From Mesorhizobium erdmanii USDA 3471 (lineage in GTDB: Bacteria; Pseudomonadota; Alphaproteobacteria; Rhizobiales; Rhizobiaceae), in assembly GCF_000472705.1 (NCBI RefSeq), contig NZ_KI421453.1:582818-646817 (forward strand): a stretch of DNA of 64,000 nucleotides. The letters are read 5' to 3'. A program made the position numbers and the translations under genes. This document shows, piece by piece, positions 42,703 to 51,367 of the stretch. The notes beneath the pieces are model-generated. The model was not told where the DNA came from, searched no databases, and saw only the letters and a program-made list of their open reading frames with translations. The number at the start of each line of letters is the position of its first letter. Within the stretch, counting starts at the first letter, position 1.

Positions 42703-43170
42703 ATGACTTTCAATTCCGCACCAATCGAGCGGGTGGTTCCTGTCGCGGAAGAGCCTTTGGACAAGGCCGGCGTCGATCGGCAATCGATAGACAAACTGGT
42801 TCGAGAATTCTATGCCAGGGTCAGGAACGACGAGCGCCTCGGGCCGATATTCGACCGTGAGATAAGCAGCGACTGGAAGCCCCACCTGGAAAAGATGACG
42901 GACTTCTGGTGTTCCGTCATCCTCAAGAGTGGTGACTACCACGGACGGCCGGTGCCGGCACACACCAGGCTGCGGGGCGTCACCGAAGCGGATTTCGAAA
43001 TCTGGCAAGCCCTGTTTGCCACGACGGCTGCGGAGTTGTTCGCTCCCGACACGGCAGCTGTGTTTGTCGCGAGAGCCGAGCGCATCGCCAAAAGCTTGAG
43101 GTTGGCGATGTTCTTTCGCCTCGGGCCTCCTGATGTCGGACAATGCCACCCAGGCGACGGTGCCCTGTGA
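42703..43170 (+). CDS. Group III truncated haemoglobin
   Basis: The 155-residue protein resembles group III truncated haemoglobins: IDKLVREFYARVRNDERLGPIFD, PHLEKMTDFWCSVIL, YHGRPVPAHTRL (proximal-side region) and AMFFRLG. A GGAGAG site precedes the ATG 16 bases after nirV. These globins may bind or detoxify NO or store O2; the operon position next to nirKV supports a role during denitrification. Confidence 0.85.
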   Translation: MTFNSAPIERVVPVAEEPLDKAGVDRQSIDKLVREFYARVRNDERLGPIFDREISSDWKPHLEKMTDFWCSVILKSGDYHGRPVPAHTRLRGVTEADFEIWQALFATTAAELFAPDTAAVFVARAERIAKSLRLAMFFRLGPPDVGQCHPGDGAL

Positions 43171-43314
43171 GGATCGACAACTCCAGCGATCGCCATCTGC
43201 GAGCCTCAAAGGCTGTGGATCGCCCTCGACAGGGCCATGCGGACATCCATTGCGGAGCGATCTGAAGCGGCCACCGAGGGCAACGGATCTACAGCGAGGA
43301 CCTTGACCGCGCTG

Positions 43315-44001
43315 TCACCGCTCTAGCTGCCGGCTGGTGACCTGAACGATCCGCAGTTGTCGCATCAGGTTCAGAATCAGGAGCCCGATCGAGCAGCCGA
43401 GCGCCAGAACGACGATGGCGGATAGTTGCTGCAGACGCATGACCTCGTCGCGTGCATCGGCGCGGGCGGCAGAAACAGAGGCGTTGGTGAAACTGAGCAG
43501 GGACTCGGTGATGCTCAGCAGGCCGCCAAGCGTTTCCGAGGCCGCGACCAGGGTGGCATGATCGACCGACTGGCCGTCGGCAATCCGGTTGAAAGCGGGT
43601 TCAAGACCGACGACGGCAGCTCGCACCTGTACACGCGCGCCGCGGAAGGTGTCACTGGTTTCGAAGAAAGACGCATATTTGGAATTGTCGAGGATCGAGA
43701 GGCGCGAATAAAGGATATCATAACGCAGACTGAGCGCCTTGAGTTCATCGGGGTCGACGGTGCTCTTGCCGGCCAGCCTGTCGGTCGCATACGCAAGGGT
43801 TCGGCTTTCTCGGTCGAGTTGATAGACCGCCCACAATGCATCTTCGCGAATGCCATCCTGAAGGGTGTTCTGCCGGGTCGCCAAATGCGCGAATGCCGCC
43901 CCCAGTGCAACCATCAAGCCGATGGAGACCGCGATCAGATAGCGGGTTGCCTTGCCGGCGTTGTGTACCGCCTCACGGCTCTCGATCAGTTCGGGCTTCA
44001 A
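43315..44001 (-). CDS. Membrane-anchored sensor-like protein without output domain
   Basis: The 228-residue protein has two membrane helices (about residues 20-42 and 197-218) flanking a helical periplasmic region of about 150 residues, then ends after only ten cytoplasmic residues (VTSRQLER). This is the architecture of the input half of a histidine kinase or diguanylate cyclase with the signalling half missing. The TTG start at 44001 overlaps the TGA of the upstream gene, so they are coupled. It may be a truncated receptor or a genuine stand-alone sensor. Confidence 0.65.
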   Translation of the reverse strand: MKPELIESREAVHNAGKATRYLIAVSIGLMVALGAAFAHLATRQNTLQDGIREDALWAVYQLDRESRTLAYATDRLAGKSTVDPDELKALSLRYDILYSRLSILDNSKYASFFETSDTFRGARVQVRAAVVGLEPAFNRIADGQSVDHATLVAASETLGGLLSITESLLSFTNASVSAARADARDEVMRLQQLSAIVVLALGCSIGLLILNLMRQLRIVQVTSRQLER

Positions 44002-44501
44002 TCGACGACCTCGATTTCCTTGATCTGCCAAACCGAGCGCGAGAAGTATTTTTCATTGTAGAGTTCGTGATTCTTGTCGAAGGGGTAGATCATGAAGAGC
44101 GGCCCCTTGTCGCGAACCGACATCGGCTTCCCATTCATCTTCACGGCAAGGATCGTCTCGTAATCTGTCGCGTCACCGATCGGCACATCAGCCGAATAGT
44201 CGTTGAGGGCCTTGATCCTCAATGTCTTGCCATGGGCGCCAGCGGCCTCCAGGATGGCTTTCAGATAAGGTCCGTCGAACTCCGTGGCGCCGTTCGTCCA
44301 CGGCGTTTCCATGATAGCCTGTCGACCAGCGAGCGCCTGCAGCATCGCCAGGTCGAACGTCGCCGTATGCGCTTTGTTGGTGTTCTGGATATCGCCGGTA
44401 ATCGTAAGAACAACGTCGCCCTCTGGCGCTGGGAGGGATGCGCTCATGGCATGGGAAACCGGAAGCGCGCATAGCAGCGCTGCCGCAATCAGGAATTTCA
44501 T
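43998..44501 (-). CDS. Small secreted molybdopterin-oxidoreductase-domain protein
   Basis: The 167-residue protein has a signal peptide (MKFLIAAALLCALPVSHAMSA) and a single small domain like the molybdopterin-binding domain of sulfite oxidase relatives (TITGDIQNTN; TNGATEFDGPYLKAILEAAG; LNDYSADVPI; GPLFMIYPFD). The conserved Cys that ligates Mo in YedY-type enzymes is absent, so it is probably not a catalytic oxidoreductase. GAAAGGC precedes the ATG. It is coupled to the sensor-like gene; in other proteobacteria similar proteins precede membrane GGDEF proteins or kinases. Confidence 0.8.
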   Translation of the reverse strand: MKFLIAAALLCALPVSHAMSASLPAPEGDVVLTITGDIQNTNKAHTATFDLAMLQALAGRQAIMETPWTNGATEFDGPYLKAILEAAGAHGKTLRIKALNDYSADVPIGDATDYETILAVKMNGKPMSVRDKGPLFMIYPFDKNHELYNEKYFSRSVWQIKEIEVVD

Positions 44502-44876
44502 GGAATTGCCTTTCGGAAGCCGGCGCGATTGGCGTCAGCGGCACGGGACGCAACGATGGCGTCGCAATTGTGCAAAAGTCATCGCAACCGCCGGCCTGAT
44601 ACCGGCGCGGAAGAATGGCATCATGCCTTCGCCTGGAGGCGATCGTCCGAGTTAAGCACCGTTCTAGAGGTGATAGATTGCAATTCCGTAAAGTCCGGTC
44701 GAAGTATTTCCAGTCTGGTCAGCGTGGCCGCAACACGTTTTCGCCACCGGATCCCATGGGCGCGAGCAGCTTTCTGCCGCTGGGCTGGTCCACGGACTGT
44801 CTGATTGCTGTCTTAACGCGCATAAACCCTTTGGAAATGGCGAGCTCTTCGAGCCTTCTCGGCAGAACGTCACAAC
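44502..44876. other. 375-base gap without a recognised gene
   Basis: The stretch separates hemN from the Moco-domain gene, both on the minus strand. It holds a 6-bp hairpin (CGCCGG / CCGGCG, 44589-44607) and no convincing NnrR or FixK site. No open frame resembles a known family. Confidence 0.45.
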
Positions 44877-46250
44877 TCAAACAGCCAGCGAATGCTTGCC
44901 CGCGCCATTCTCGAGATACTTGTCGAATTTCGATGCCACCACCCTGACAAGCGGGCGGCCATCAACCGGAACGATGAAATGATCGCCTTCGAGCACAAGC
45001 AGCGCGTCAGAGCCATTCGCCATGCGGCTTGCCGTGAGCAGCAGTTTCTGCCCGGCGTCGCCAAAGCGTTCGACGAGGTCGAGGGCCGAGAATGCAAAAT
45101 CGCACATCAGTCGCTCGATGATCCAGCTTCTGGCAAGGTCATCGAGACTGAACGCGATGCCGCGCGCTGTCGCCAACTGACCCGAACTCACGACTTTTTC
45201 GTATTCGCCCGTGGCAACGATATTCTGCGCATAGCCTTGACGGAACTTGCTGATCGCCGAGGGACCAAGGCCGATCAGGGTGTCGCAAGCGTCTTCGGTA
45301 TAACCTTGAAAGTTGCGCCGGATCTTGCCCGCGCGGGCCGAGATGGCAAGCGTATCGTCGGGCCTGGCGAAATGATCGAGGCCGACTGCTTGATAGCCGC
45401 AATCCAGGATCATCCCTGCAGCGCGTTGCGATTGCGCCAGGCGCTCGTCTGAATTGGGCAACCATGCCTCATCGATCATCGTCTGGTGTTTCTTGAACCA
45501 AGGGACATGTGCATAGCCAAACAGCGCAATCCTGTCCGGTCGCAGACTAAGCGCCTGGTTGACGGTCGCGGCGACACTATCCAGCGTCTGGTGCGGCAGA
45601 CCATAGAGCAGATCGAGGTTGACGGACTTGACGCCGCGCGCGCGCACTGCGTCGACTACACCCTTTGTCGCCTCGAAGCTCTGTTCGCGGTTGATGGCTT
45701 TCTGCACTTTGGGATCGAAATCCTGCACCCCGAGGCTCGCCCTTGTCATGCCCATCCTGGCGAAAGCGTCAAGGCGGCCCTCGTCCATGTCGTTCGGATC
45801 GATTTCGACACTAAGACTGGCATCCTCAAGAAAGTCGAACCGATCTCGCAGGGCTCTTCCCAAGGCCACGATGTCGTCGGGTTTCAACATGGTCGGCGAG
45901 CCACCGCCCAGATGAACGGCGCGCACTCGACATCGACCGCGCACAATAGCGCCTACGGTGTGAATCTCCTGGTGAAGAGCCCGCAGGAAGGTCGCAACCG
46001 GGGCATAATGCCGTGTCTGTTTGGTGTGGCAGGCGCAGAACCAGCATAGCCTGTCGCAAAAAGGTATATGCAGATAGAGTGAGATCTCTTCATTGCTTTC
46101 AAGCGCTTCCATCCAGCCGCGGACTGAAATGGCGTCAATGCCGGAGTGAAAGTGCGGAGCGGTTGGATAACTGGTGTATCGGGGCACGGTCTCGGCGATG
46201 TTCGCAAGAGGCGTCGAGCGTGCTTGAATGGTGGCGGCTGTAGCTTGCAT
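44877..46250 (-). CDS. hemN: Oxygen-independent coproporphyrinogen III oxidase
   Basis: The 457-residue radical-SAM enzyme decarboxylates coproporphyrinogen III in anaerobic haem synthesis. The 4Fe-4S and adjacent cysteines are C65-x3-C69-x2-C72-x-C74 (PFCDRLCWFCAC); VPRYTSYPTAPHF and HLGGGSPTML are typical. A perfect FixK/FnrN site lies upstream at 46286-46299, centred about 42 bases from the ATG, which would place the transcription start at the start codon. The divergent gene is fnrN. Its product feeds haem to the oxidases and cytochromes of this cluster. Confidence 0.95.
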   Translation of the reverse strand: MQATAATIQARSTPLANIAETVPRYTSYPTAPHFHSGIDAISVRGWMEALESNEEISLYLHIPFCDRLCWFCACHTKQTRHYAPVATFLRALHQEIHTVGAIVRGRCRVRAVHLGGGSPTMLKPDDIVALGRALRDRFDFLEDASLSVEIDPNDMDEGRLDAFARMGMTRASLGVQDFDPKVQKAINREQSFEATKGVVDAVRARGVKSVNLDLLYGLPHQTLDSVAATVNQALSLRPDRIALFGYAHVPWFKKHQTMIDEAWLPNSDERLAQSQRAAGMILDCGYQAVGLDHFARPDDTLAISARAGKIRRNFQGYTEDACDTLIGLGPSAISKFRQGYAQNIVATGEYEKVVSSGQLATARGIAFSLDDLARSWIIERLMCDFAFSALDLVERFGDAGQKLLLTASRMANGSDALLVLEGDHFIVPVDGRPLVRVVASKFDKYLENGAGKHSLAV

Positions 46251-46285
46251 GGGCGGCAATCTGCCCGGCTCTCAGGGGCGAAGCC

Positions 46286-46299
46286 TTGATTTCAATCAA
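46286..46299. promoter_or_regulatory. FixK/FnrN site between hemN and fnrN
   Basis: TTGAT-TTCA-ATCAA is a perfect match to the FNR/FixK box. It is about 42 bases from the hemN start and 96 bases from the fnrN start, so it may serve both, including fnrN autoregulation. Confidence 0.85.
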
Positions 46300-46388
46300 G
46301 CGAAGCACGGACAAACTGCCGCAACCGCATCACGCGCCAGTGATGATATCTTGACCCATTATAAACCCAGGCGACATCAGGCGACATC

Positions 46389-47117
46389 ATGTCCATCCGA
46401 CAGGACGTTCACAGTTCTGGCATCCCCGTGCTTTGCCAGTCCTGCGAAGCCCGGCACCGCGGCGTCTGCGGCGCCCTTGACGCAGACCAGCTTGTCGGAC
46501 TCGCCAAGACCTCGTCGAAACACCAGGTCGAGGCGGGTGTCGAACTGGTCGGTGATGCAGAGACCGTCGGCAGCTATTCTAACGTGCTCTCCGGCGTGGT
46601 GAAACTGACCAAAAGCCTTTCCGATGGACGCCAGCAGGTTGTCGGCCTGCAATTTGCGCCGGACTTCCTTGGGCGGCCGTTCAAGGCCGAGAGCGAGATC
46701 AATGCGGAGGCGGCAACACCCGTTGCACTTTGTTCATTCCCCAAGACCGTCATTGAACGGATGATGAAGGAGTCGCCCGGGCTCGAGCATCGGCTGCTCA
46801 AGCAGGCGCTGAATGAACTCGACGAAGCACGCGACTGGATTGTGATGCTGGGCCGCAAGAGCGCCTCGGAGAAAGTTGCAAGCTTCCTTGTATTGATTGC
46901 CAGGAACATCGATCCCGCGGCGAATGCCTCTGCTCCGTCAGCAAGCTTCGACTTGCCGCTGACGCGTTCCGACATCGGCGATTTCCTCGGCCTCACGACC
47001 GAGACCGTGAGCCGTCAGCTGACCCGATTGCGCGCCGAGGGCGTGATCAGGATCGAGAACAACCGGCATGTGATTATCGATGACATGAAGCGCCTGGAGC
47101 AGCGCTGCGGCGACTGA
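46389..47117 (+). CDS. fnrN: FnrN, oxygen-sensing CRP/FNR-family activator with Fe-S cluster
   Basis: The 242-residue protein has the FNR-type cluster cysteines C16, C19, C27 and C115 (VLCQSCEARHRGVCGAL; VALCSFP), a nucleotide-binding-like domain and an HTH (TRSDIGDFLGLTTETVSRQLTRL) whose ETVSR contacts suit TTGAT half sites. The 4Fe-4S cluster makes it directly sensitive to oxygen, unlike FixK. It probably activates hemN, fixNOQP and fixGHIS. The start is immediately preceded by a tandem 10-base repeat (AGGCGACATC twice, 46369-46388) in place of a clear ribosome-binding site. Confidence 0.93.
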   Translation: MSIRQDVHSSGIPVLCQSCEARHRGVCGALDADQLVGLAKTSSKHQVEAGVELVGDAETVGSYSNVLSGVVKLTKSLSDGRQQVVGLQFAPDFLGRPFKAESEINAEAATPVALCSFPKTVIERMMKESPGLEHRLLKQALNELDEARDWIVMLGRKSASEKVASFLVLIARNIDPAANASAPSASFDLPLTRSDIGDFLGLTTETVSRQLTRLRAEGVIRIENNRHVIIDDMKRLEQRCGD

Positions 47118-47120
47118 GAT

Positions 47121-47573
47121 TCACCGACTGGTCGGTTTGCCCGTGTCAAAAGCCCGCGTTTGAGGATCAGCGAAAATGACGCGCGGCATGACATGCTCGT
47201 GCTCGAACGCGACGTGCCGCCGCAAGCTCTCAAAAAAACCGCGAAGCATAAATCCCAGGGCTTCGGCATTCTCGACCGGACGACCGTGCCCGATTCCTAA
47301 AAGCTGTTCTGTCACTTCGTCCGCGAAGCATTCATCCTCTATGTGTTCGGTACGGAGACGTCTTATGGAAGCGAAATCGGCTTCCTGCAAAGTCAAGGCG
47401 TCTTCATATACAGGAAAAATGACCGTTTCCTCAAACAAGTGGGTGTCGCGAAGCAGAGGAACGATGCTGTTTGCCGTGACAAGGCAATTGAAGCGATCGA
47501 CGTTGGGCAATGCATCGGCGATGCTCTCCAGTGCTTTGCACAGGCGCAGCTTTTCCCCATGCAAGCGCTGCAT
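47121..47573 (-). CDS. Hemerythrin-like (HHE) domain protein
   Basis: The 150-residue all-helical protein has likely di-iron ligands H45, E49 (THLFEETVIFPVYE), H77, E81 (RTEHIEDECF), H120 and H124 (RRHVAFEHEH). Hemerythrin-like proteins bind O2 or NO at the di-iron centre. A GTG at 47702 would lengthen it by 43 basic residues but would place the start upstream of any transcript activated from the FixK site at 47729-47742, so the ATG at 47573 is preferred. It is divergent from fixN and convergent with fnrN. Confidence 0.78.
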   Translation of the reverse strand: MQRLHGEKLRLCKALESIADALPNVDRFNCLVTANSIVPLLRDTHLFEETVIFPVYEDALTLQEADFASIRRLRTEHIEDECFADEVTEQLLGIGHGRPVENAEALGFMLRGFFESLRRHVAFEHEHVMPRVIFADPQTRAFDTGKPTSR

Positions 47574-47728
47574 CGTCGCAACCGACGCACCCTGAACGCC
47601 CTTCCCTTTAGCCTTGGTGGGTTCTCCGCGGCGGACGCGGAGCGACGACACGTGCGGCGGTTTCCTCTTCAAACGCAGCCTCCCGATTTCACGAAGCTTC
47701 ACGCTGAGCGAAGCAAAACCATCCGGCT

Positions 47729-47742
47729 TTGATTTGGATCAA
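47729..47742. promoter_or_regulatory. FixK/FnrN site upstream of fixNOQP
   Basis: TTGAT-TTGG-ATCAA, perfect match, centred 83 bases ahead of the fixN ATG; acting at -41.5 it gives a 42-base leader. It also faces the divergent hemerythrin gene. Confidence 0.87.
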
Positions 47743-47818
47743 GGCGAGCCGAGAGCGGCTGCGGAATTCATGCCCCGCGGCTTTGGCGTCCGTCAGGATT
47801 CGAAATCGGGGACTTGCG

Positions 47819-49429
47819 ATGAAGTTTGGCACAGAGATCGTCTTACTAGGCCTATTTGCGTTTGCCGCCTTTGTGGCCGCGGGCTTCGGGGTCGATGAAC
47901 CTTTCCGCCAGCACATGTGGGTGCTGTTCCTGGTGCTGCTCGGCTTCACGGCCATCTTGTTGCGCAATTCGAATTTCAAGCCGGCCGCGCCGATCGACCC
48001 TTCCGCTTACATGGATGGACCAATCCGGTACGGAACGATAGCAACGGTTTTCTGGGGCGTCGTCGGCATGTCGGTTGGCGTTGTCATCGCGTTACAGCTT
48101 GCCTATCCGCAGCTCAACATCCAGCCTTGGTTCAATTTCGGCCGCCTGCGGCCGGTTCACACCTCCGGTGTCGTGTTCGCCTTTGGCGGCAACGCCCTGC
48201 TTTGCACATCCCTCTATGTCGTGCAGCGGACCTGTCGCGCGCGTTTGTTCGGCGGCAATCTGGCCTGGTTCGTTTTCTGGGGCTACCAGCTATTCATCGT
48301 GATGGCGGCGACCGGCTATCTGCTGGGCATTACCGAAAGCCGGGAATACGCGGAGCCCGAATGGTATGTCGACATCTGGCTGACCATCGTCTGGGTCGCT
48401 TACCTGATCCTTTTCCTTGGCACCATCCTGAAGCGCAAGGAACCACACATCTACGTCGCCAACTGGTTCTACCTGTCCTTCATCATCACAGTGGCGATGC
48501 TGCATGTCGTCAACAACCTGTCGATGCCGGCCTCGTTCCTCGGCTCCAAGAGCTACTCGGCCTTCTCGGGCGTTCAGGACGCGTTGATCCAGTGGTGGTA
48601 CGGCCACAACGCGGTCGGCTTCTTCCTCACCGCCGGCTTCCTCGGCATGATGTACTACTTCGTTCCCAAGCAGGCGAACCGGCCGGTCTATTCGTACCGC
48701 CTGTCTATCATCCATTTCTGGGCGCTGATCTTCCTCTATATCTGGGCTGGGCCGCATCATCTTCACTACACCGCCCTGCCCGACTGGGCACAGACGCTGG
48801 GCATGGTGTTTTCGATCATGCTCTGGATGCCTTCGTGGGGCGGCATGATCAACGGCCTGATGACGCTGTCGGGCGCCTGGGACAAGATCCGCACCGATCC
48901 GATCATCCGCATGATGGTCGCCGCCATCGCCTTCTACGGCATGTCGACCTTCGAAGGCCCGATGATGTCGATCAAGACCGTCAACTCGCTGTCGCACTAC
49001 ACCGACTGGACGATCGGCCATGTCCATTCCGGCGCCCTCGGCTGGGTTGGCATGATCACGTTCGGCGCGATCTACTACATGGTCCCCAAGCTCTGGAACC
49101 GCGAGCGGCTCTACTCCCTGCGACTTGTGACCTGGCACTTCTGGCTGGCGACACTTGGGATCGTCGTCTACGCCGCCGTCATGTGGGTATCCGGCATCAT
49201 GCAGGGCCTGATGTGGCGCGAGTACGACGAGCAGGGTTTCCTTGTCTATTCCTTCGCCGAGAGCGTCGCGGCCATGCACCCCTATTATGTCATGCGCGCC
49301 GCGGGAGGCGCGATGTATCTCGCCGGCACCCTGATCATGGCATGGAACGTCACCATGACAATCCGCGGCCATCAGCGCCAAGAACAGCCGATGTCGGGCG
49401 CCGCGCCCGCCCTCCAGCCTGCCGAATAA
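47819..49429 (+). CDS. fixN: cbb3-type cytochrome c oxidase subunit I
   Basis: The 536-residue, roughly 12-helix protein is the catalytic subunit with haem b and the haem b3-Cu(B) centre of the high-affinity oxidase used at low O2. Typical ligand-bearing segments are RPVHTSGVVFAF, LHVVNNLSMP, WYGHNAVGFFLT, GPHHLHYTALP and HYTDWTIGHVHSGALGW. The start at MKFGTEIVLL follows GGGGA. It heads the fixNOQP operon under a FixK-type site. Confidence 0.96.
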   Translation: MKFGTEIVLLGLFAFAAFVAAGFGVDEPFRQHMWVLFLVLLGFTAILLRNSNFKPAAPIDPSAYMDGPIRYGTIATVFWGVVGMSVGVVIALQLAYPQLNIQPWFNFGRLRPVHTSGVVFAFGGNALLCTSLYVVQRTCRARLFGGNLAWFVFWGYQLFIVMAATGYLLGITESREYAEPEWYVDIWLTIVWVAYLILFLGTILKRKEPHIYVANWFYLSFIITVAMLHVVNNLSMPASFLGSKSYSAFSGVQDALIQWWYGHNAVGFFLTAGFLGMMYYFVPKQANRPVYSYRLSIIHFWALIFLYIWAGPHHLHYTALPDWAQTLGMVFSIMLWMPSWGGMINGLMTLSGAWDKIRTDPIIRMMVAAIAFYGMSTFEGPMMSIKTVNSLSHYTDWTIGHVHSGALGWVGMITFGAIYYMVPKLWNRERLYSLRLVTWHFWLATLGIVVYAAVMWVSGIMQGLMWREYDEQGFLVYSFAESVAAMHPYYVMRAAGGAMYLAGTLIMAWNVTMTIRGHQRQEQPMSGAAPALQPAE

Positions 49430-49439
49430 GGAGCCAGAC

Positions 49440-50171
49440 ATGGGCTTGATGGACAAACACGCGATTATCGAGAAAAACGCCACGCTGCTTCTGGTCGGAT
49501 CGCTGCTGGTCGTGACGATCGGCGGGATCGTCGAAATCGCGCCGCTCTTCTACCTCGACAACACGATCGAGAAGGTCGACGGGATGCGGCCGTACTCGCC
49601 GCTCGAACTCGCCGGCCGTAACATCTATGTGCGCGAAGGCTGCTATCTCTGCCACAGCCAGATGATCAGGCCGTTCCGCGATGAGGTCGAGCGCTACGGC
49701 CACTACAGCCTGGCGGCCGAGTCGATGTATGATCATCCTTTCCAGTGGGGGTCCAAGCGCACCGGCCCCGACCTGGCCCGCGTCGGCGACCGGTACTCCA
49801 ATACGTGGCACGTCCAGCATCTGACCGACCCGCGCTCGGTCGTGCCGGAGTCGATCATGCCGAGTTATGCGTTCCTGAAAGACAATCCGATCGAGGTGAA
49901 GGATTTTTCGACCCACCTGGTCGCCAACAGGCGTGTCGGCGTGCCCTACTCGGACGAGATGATCGCTCACGCCAACGCCGATCTGATGGCGCAGGCGGAT
50001 CCCAATGCCGACACCACCGCGTTGCTGGCGCGATATCCGAAAGCCAAGGTCGGCGATCTGGACGGAAATCCGCAACAGGTCACCGAGATGGACGCTCTTG
50101 TCGCTTACCTGCAGATGCTCGGCACACTCGTCGACTTCAAGAACTACGACGAAGCCGCCGGTTACCGTTGA
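49440..50171 (+). CDS. fixO: cbb3-type oxidase mono-haem cytochrome c subunit
   Basis: The 243-residue protein has one membrane anchor (about residues 14-34) and one haem c site C68-x2-C71-H72 (GCYLCHSQMIRPFRDE), with the distal Met in SIMPSYAFL. It passes electrons from FixP to FixN. AAGGAG precedes the ATG; it lies 10 bases after fixN. Confidence 0.96.
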   Translation: MGLMDKHAIIEKNATLLLVGSLLVVTIGGIVEIAPLFYLDNTIEKVDGMRPYSPLELAGRNIYVREGCYLCHSQMIRPFRDEVERYGHYSLAAESMYDHPFQWGSKRTGPDLARVGDRYSNTWHVQHLTDPRSVVPESIMPSYAFLKDNPIEVKDFSTHLVANRRVGVPYSDEMIAHANADLMAQADPNADTTALLARYPKAKVGDLDGNPQQVTEMDALVAYLQMLGTLVDFKNYDEAAGYR

Positions 50172-50181
50172 GGAACAGATG

Positions 50182-50331
50182 ATGACTTACAATTTGATGC
50201 GGGAATTTGCCGACAGCTGGGGCTTGCTTGCCATGGCGCTGTTCTTCGTCGGCTGTATAGCCTTCGCACTCCGTCCAGGCGGCAAGACGCAGGCCAACGA
50301 GGCCGCCCAGATACCGCTCAAGGACGACTGA
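50182..50331 (+). CDS. fixQ: cbb3-type oxidase small subunit
   Basis: The 49-residue protein has one membrane helix (WGLLAMALFFVGCIAFAL) and a short polar tail, as in CcoQ/FixQ, which stabilises the cbb3 complex. GAGGA lies seven bases ahead of the ATG at 50182; an adjacent ATG at 50179 is less well spaced. It lies between fixO and fixP. Confidence 0.9.
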   Translation: MTYNLMREFADSWGLLAMALFFVGCIAFALRPGGKTQANEAAQIPLKDD

Positions 50332-50333
50332 TC

Positions 50334-51197
50334 ATGAGCAACGAGCATATCGACGAAGTGTCGGGCGTCACGACGACCGGTCATGAATGGGACGGGATCA
50401 GGGAGCTCAACAACCCGCTGCCGCGATGGTGGGTGATCACTTTCTACGTCACCATCGCCTGGGCGGCAGCCTACACGATCGCCTATCCGGCCTGGCCCAT
50501 GCTGAGCTCGGCCACGAAAGGTGTGCTCGGTTATTCCTCACGCAATGAGGTGAAGTCCGAGCTGGCCGCGGCGGAAACCGCCAAGGTCAGATTCGTGACG
50601 GCCATCCAGGAAAAGTCCGTATCTGAAATAGCAGCGGATGATGCGCTGCGTGAATTCGCCGTCGCGGCAGGCGCAGCGACATTCAAGGTCAATTGCGTGC
50701 AGTGTCATGGTTCGGGGGCGCAAGGATCGAAAGGCTTTCCCAACCTGAATGACGACGACTGGCTGTGGGGCGGCAAGGCCGACCAGATTCAGCAGACGAT
50801 CATGCACGGCATCCGTTTCAGCGCTGATCCAGATACAAGGATGTCGCAGATGCCTGCGTTCGCCGACATCATCACTCCCGAACAGATCACACAGGTCAGC
50901 GCCTATGTCGCCAGCCTTTCCGGTAAAGTCAAAGATTCGAGCCTTGTAGGACCCGGGGCCAAGGTCTTCGAGGAAAATTGCGTGGCCTGCCATGGCGACA
51001 ATGCCAAGGGAAACAGGGAATTCGGCGCACCAGACCTGACCGATGCAATCTGGCTCTACAGGTCCGGCGAGACGGCTATCGCCGAGCAGGTCCGCTCACC
51101 CAAGCATGGCGTCATGCCGGCCTGGCTCGGACGCCTGGGCGATACCAAGGTCAAGGAACTTGCCGTCTACGTCCATTCGCTTGGCGGTGGAGAATAG
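50334..51197 (+). CDS. fixP: cbb3-type oxidase di-haem cytochrome c subunit
   Basis: The 287-residue protein has one N-terminal membrane helix (WWVITFYVTIAWAAAYTIAY) and two haem c sites, NCVQCHGSGAQG and NCVACHGDNAKG, in tandem cytochrome domains. It receives electrons from the bc1 complex or soluble carriers. The ATG is two bases after fixQ. A strong terminator follows. Confidence 0.96.
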   Translation: MSNEHIDEVSGVTTTGHEWDGIRELNNPLPRWWVITFYVTIAWAAAYTIAYPAWPMLSSATKGVLGYSSRNEVKSELAAAETAKVRFVTAIQEKSVSEIAADDALREFAVAAGAATFKVNCVQCHGSGAQGSKGFPNLNDDDWLWGGKADQIQQTIMHGIRFSADPDTRMSQMPAFADIITPEQITQVSAYVASLSGKVKDSSLVGPGAKVFEENCVACHGDNAKGNREFGAPDLTDAIWLYRSGETAIAEQVRSPKHGVMPAWLGRLGDTKVKELAVYVHSLGGGE

Positions 51198-51238
51198 GAA
51201 GCGGGGCCTCTTCTCAAAGCCCTCAACCGCCCAAGCGA

Positions 51239-51263
51239 CGAGGCCCGGCCATGCCGGGCCTCG
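51239..51263 (+). terminator. Terminator between fixP and fixG
   Basis: A perfect 11-bp stem (CGAGGCCCGGC / GCCGGGCCTCG) with a CAT loop, followed by ATTTGGTTT, 41 bases after the fixP stop. It separates fixNOQP from fixGHIS, which has its own FixK-type site. Confidence 0.83.
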
Positions 51264-51285
51264 ATTTGGTTTCGGCTCCCCGCCT

Positions 51286-51299
51286 TTGACCTGCATCAA
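51286..51299 (+). promoter_or_regulatory. FixK/FnrN-type site upstream of fixGHIS
   Basis: TTGAC-CTGC-ATCAA matches TTGAT-N4-ATCAA with one mismatch. It is centred 75 bases ahead of the proposed fixG start, giving about a 34-base leader at -41.5. Confidence 0.75.
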
Positions 51300-51367
51300 C
51301 GCGCCGTGGCGTCCCCTTCGGCAAGACTGATGGCAAGGTGTTGTCATTGCCGGCATTGGAGAGGCAC

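Noticed and set aside
44502..44876. Possible small genes in the gap below hemN
   Set aside because: The open frames have no family resemblance and unsuitable codon patterns; treated as non-coding.
47574..47702. N-terminal extension of the hemerythrin gene from GTG 47702
   Set aside because: The extension is basic and unconserved and would begin upstream of the transcript expected from the FixK site.
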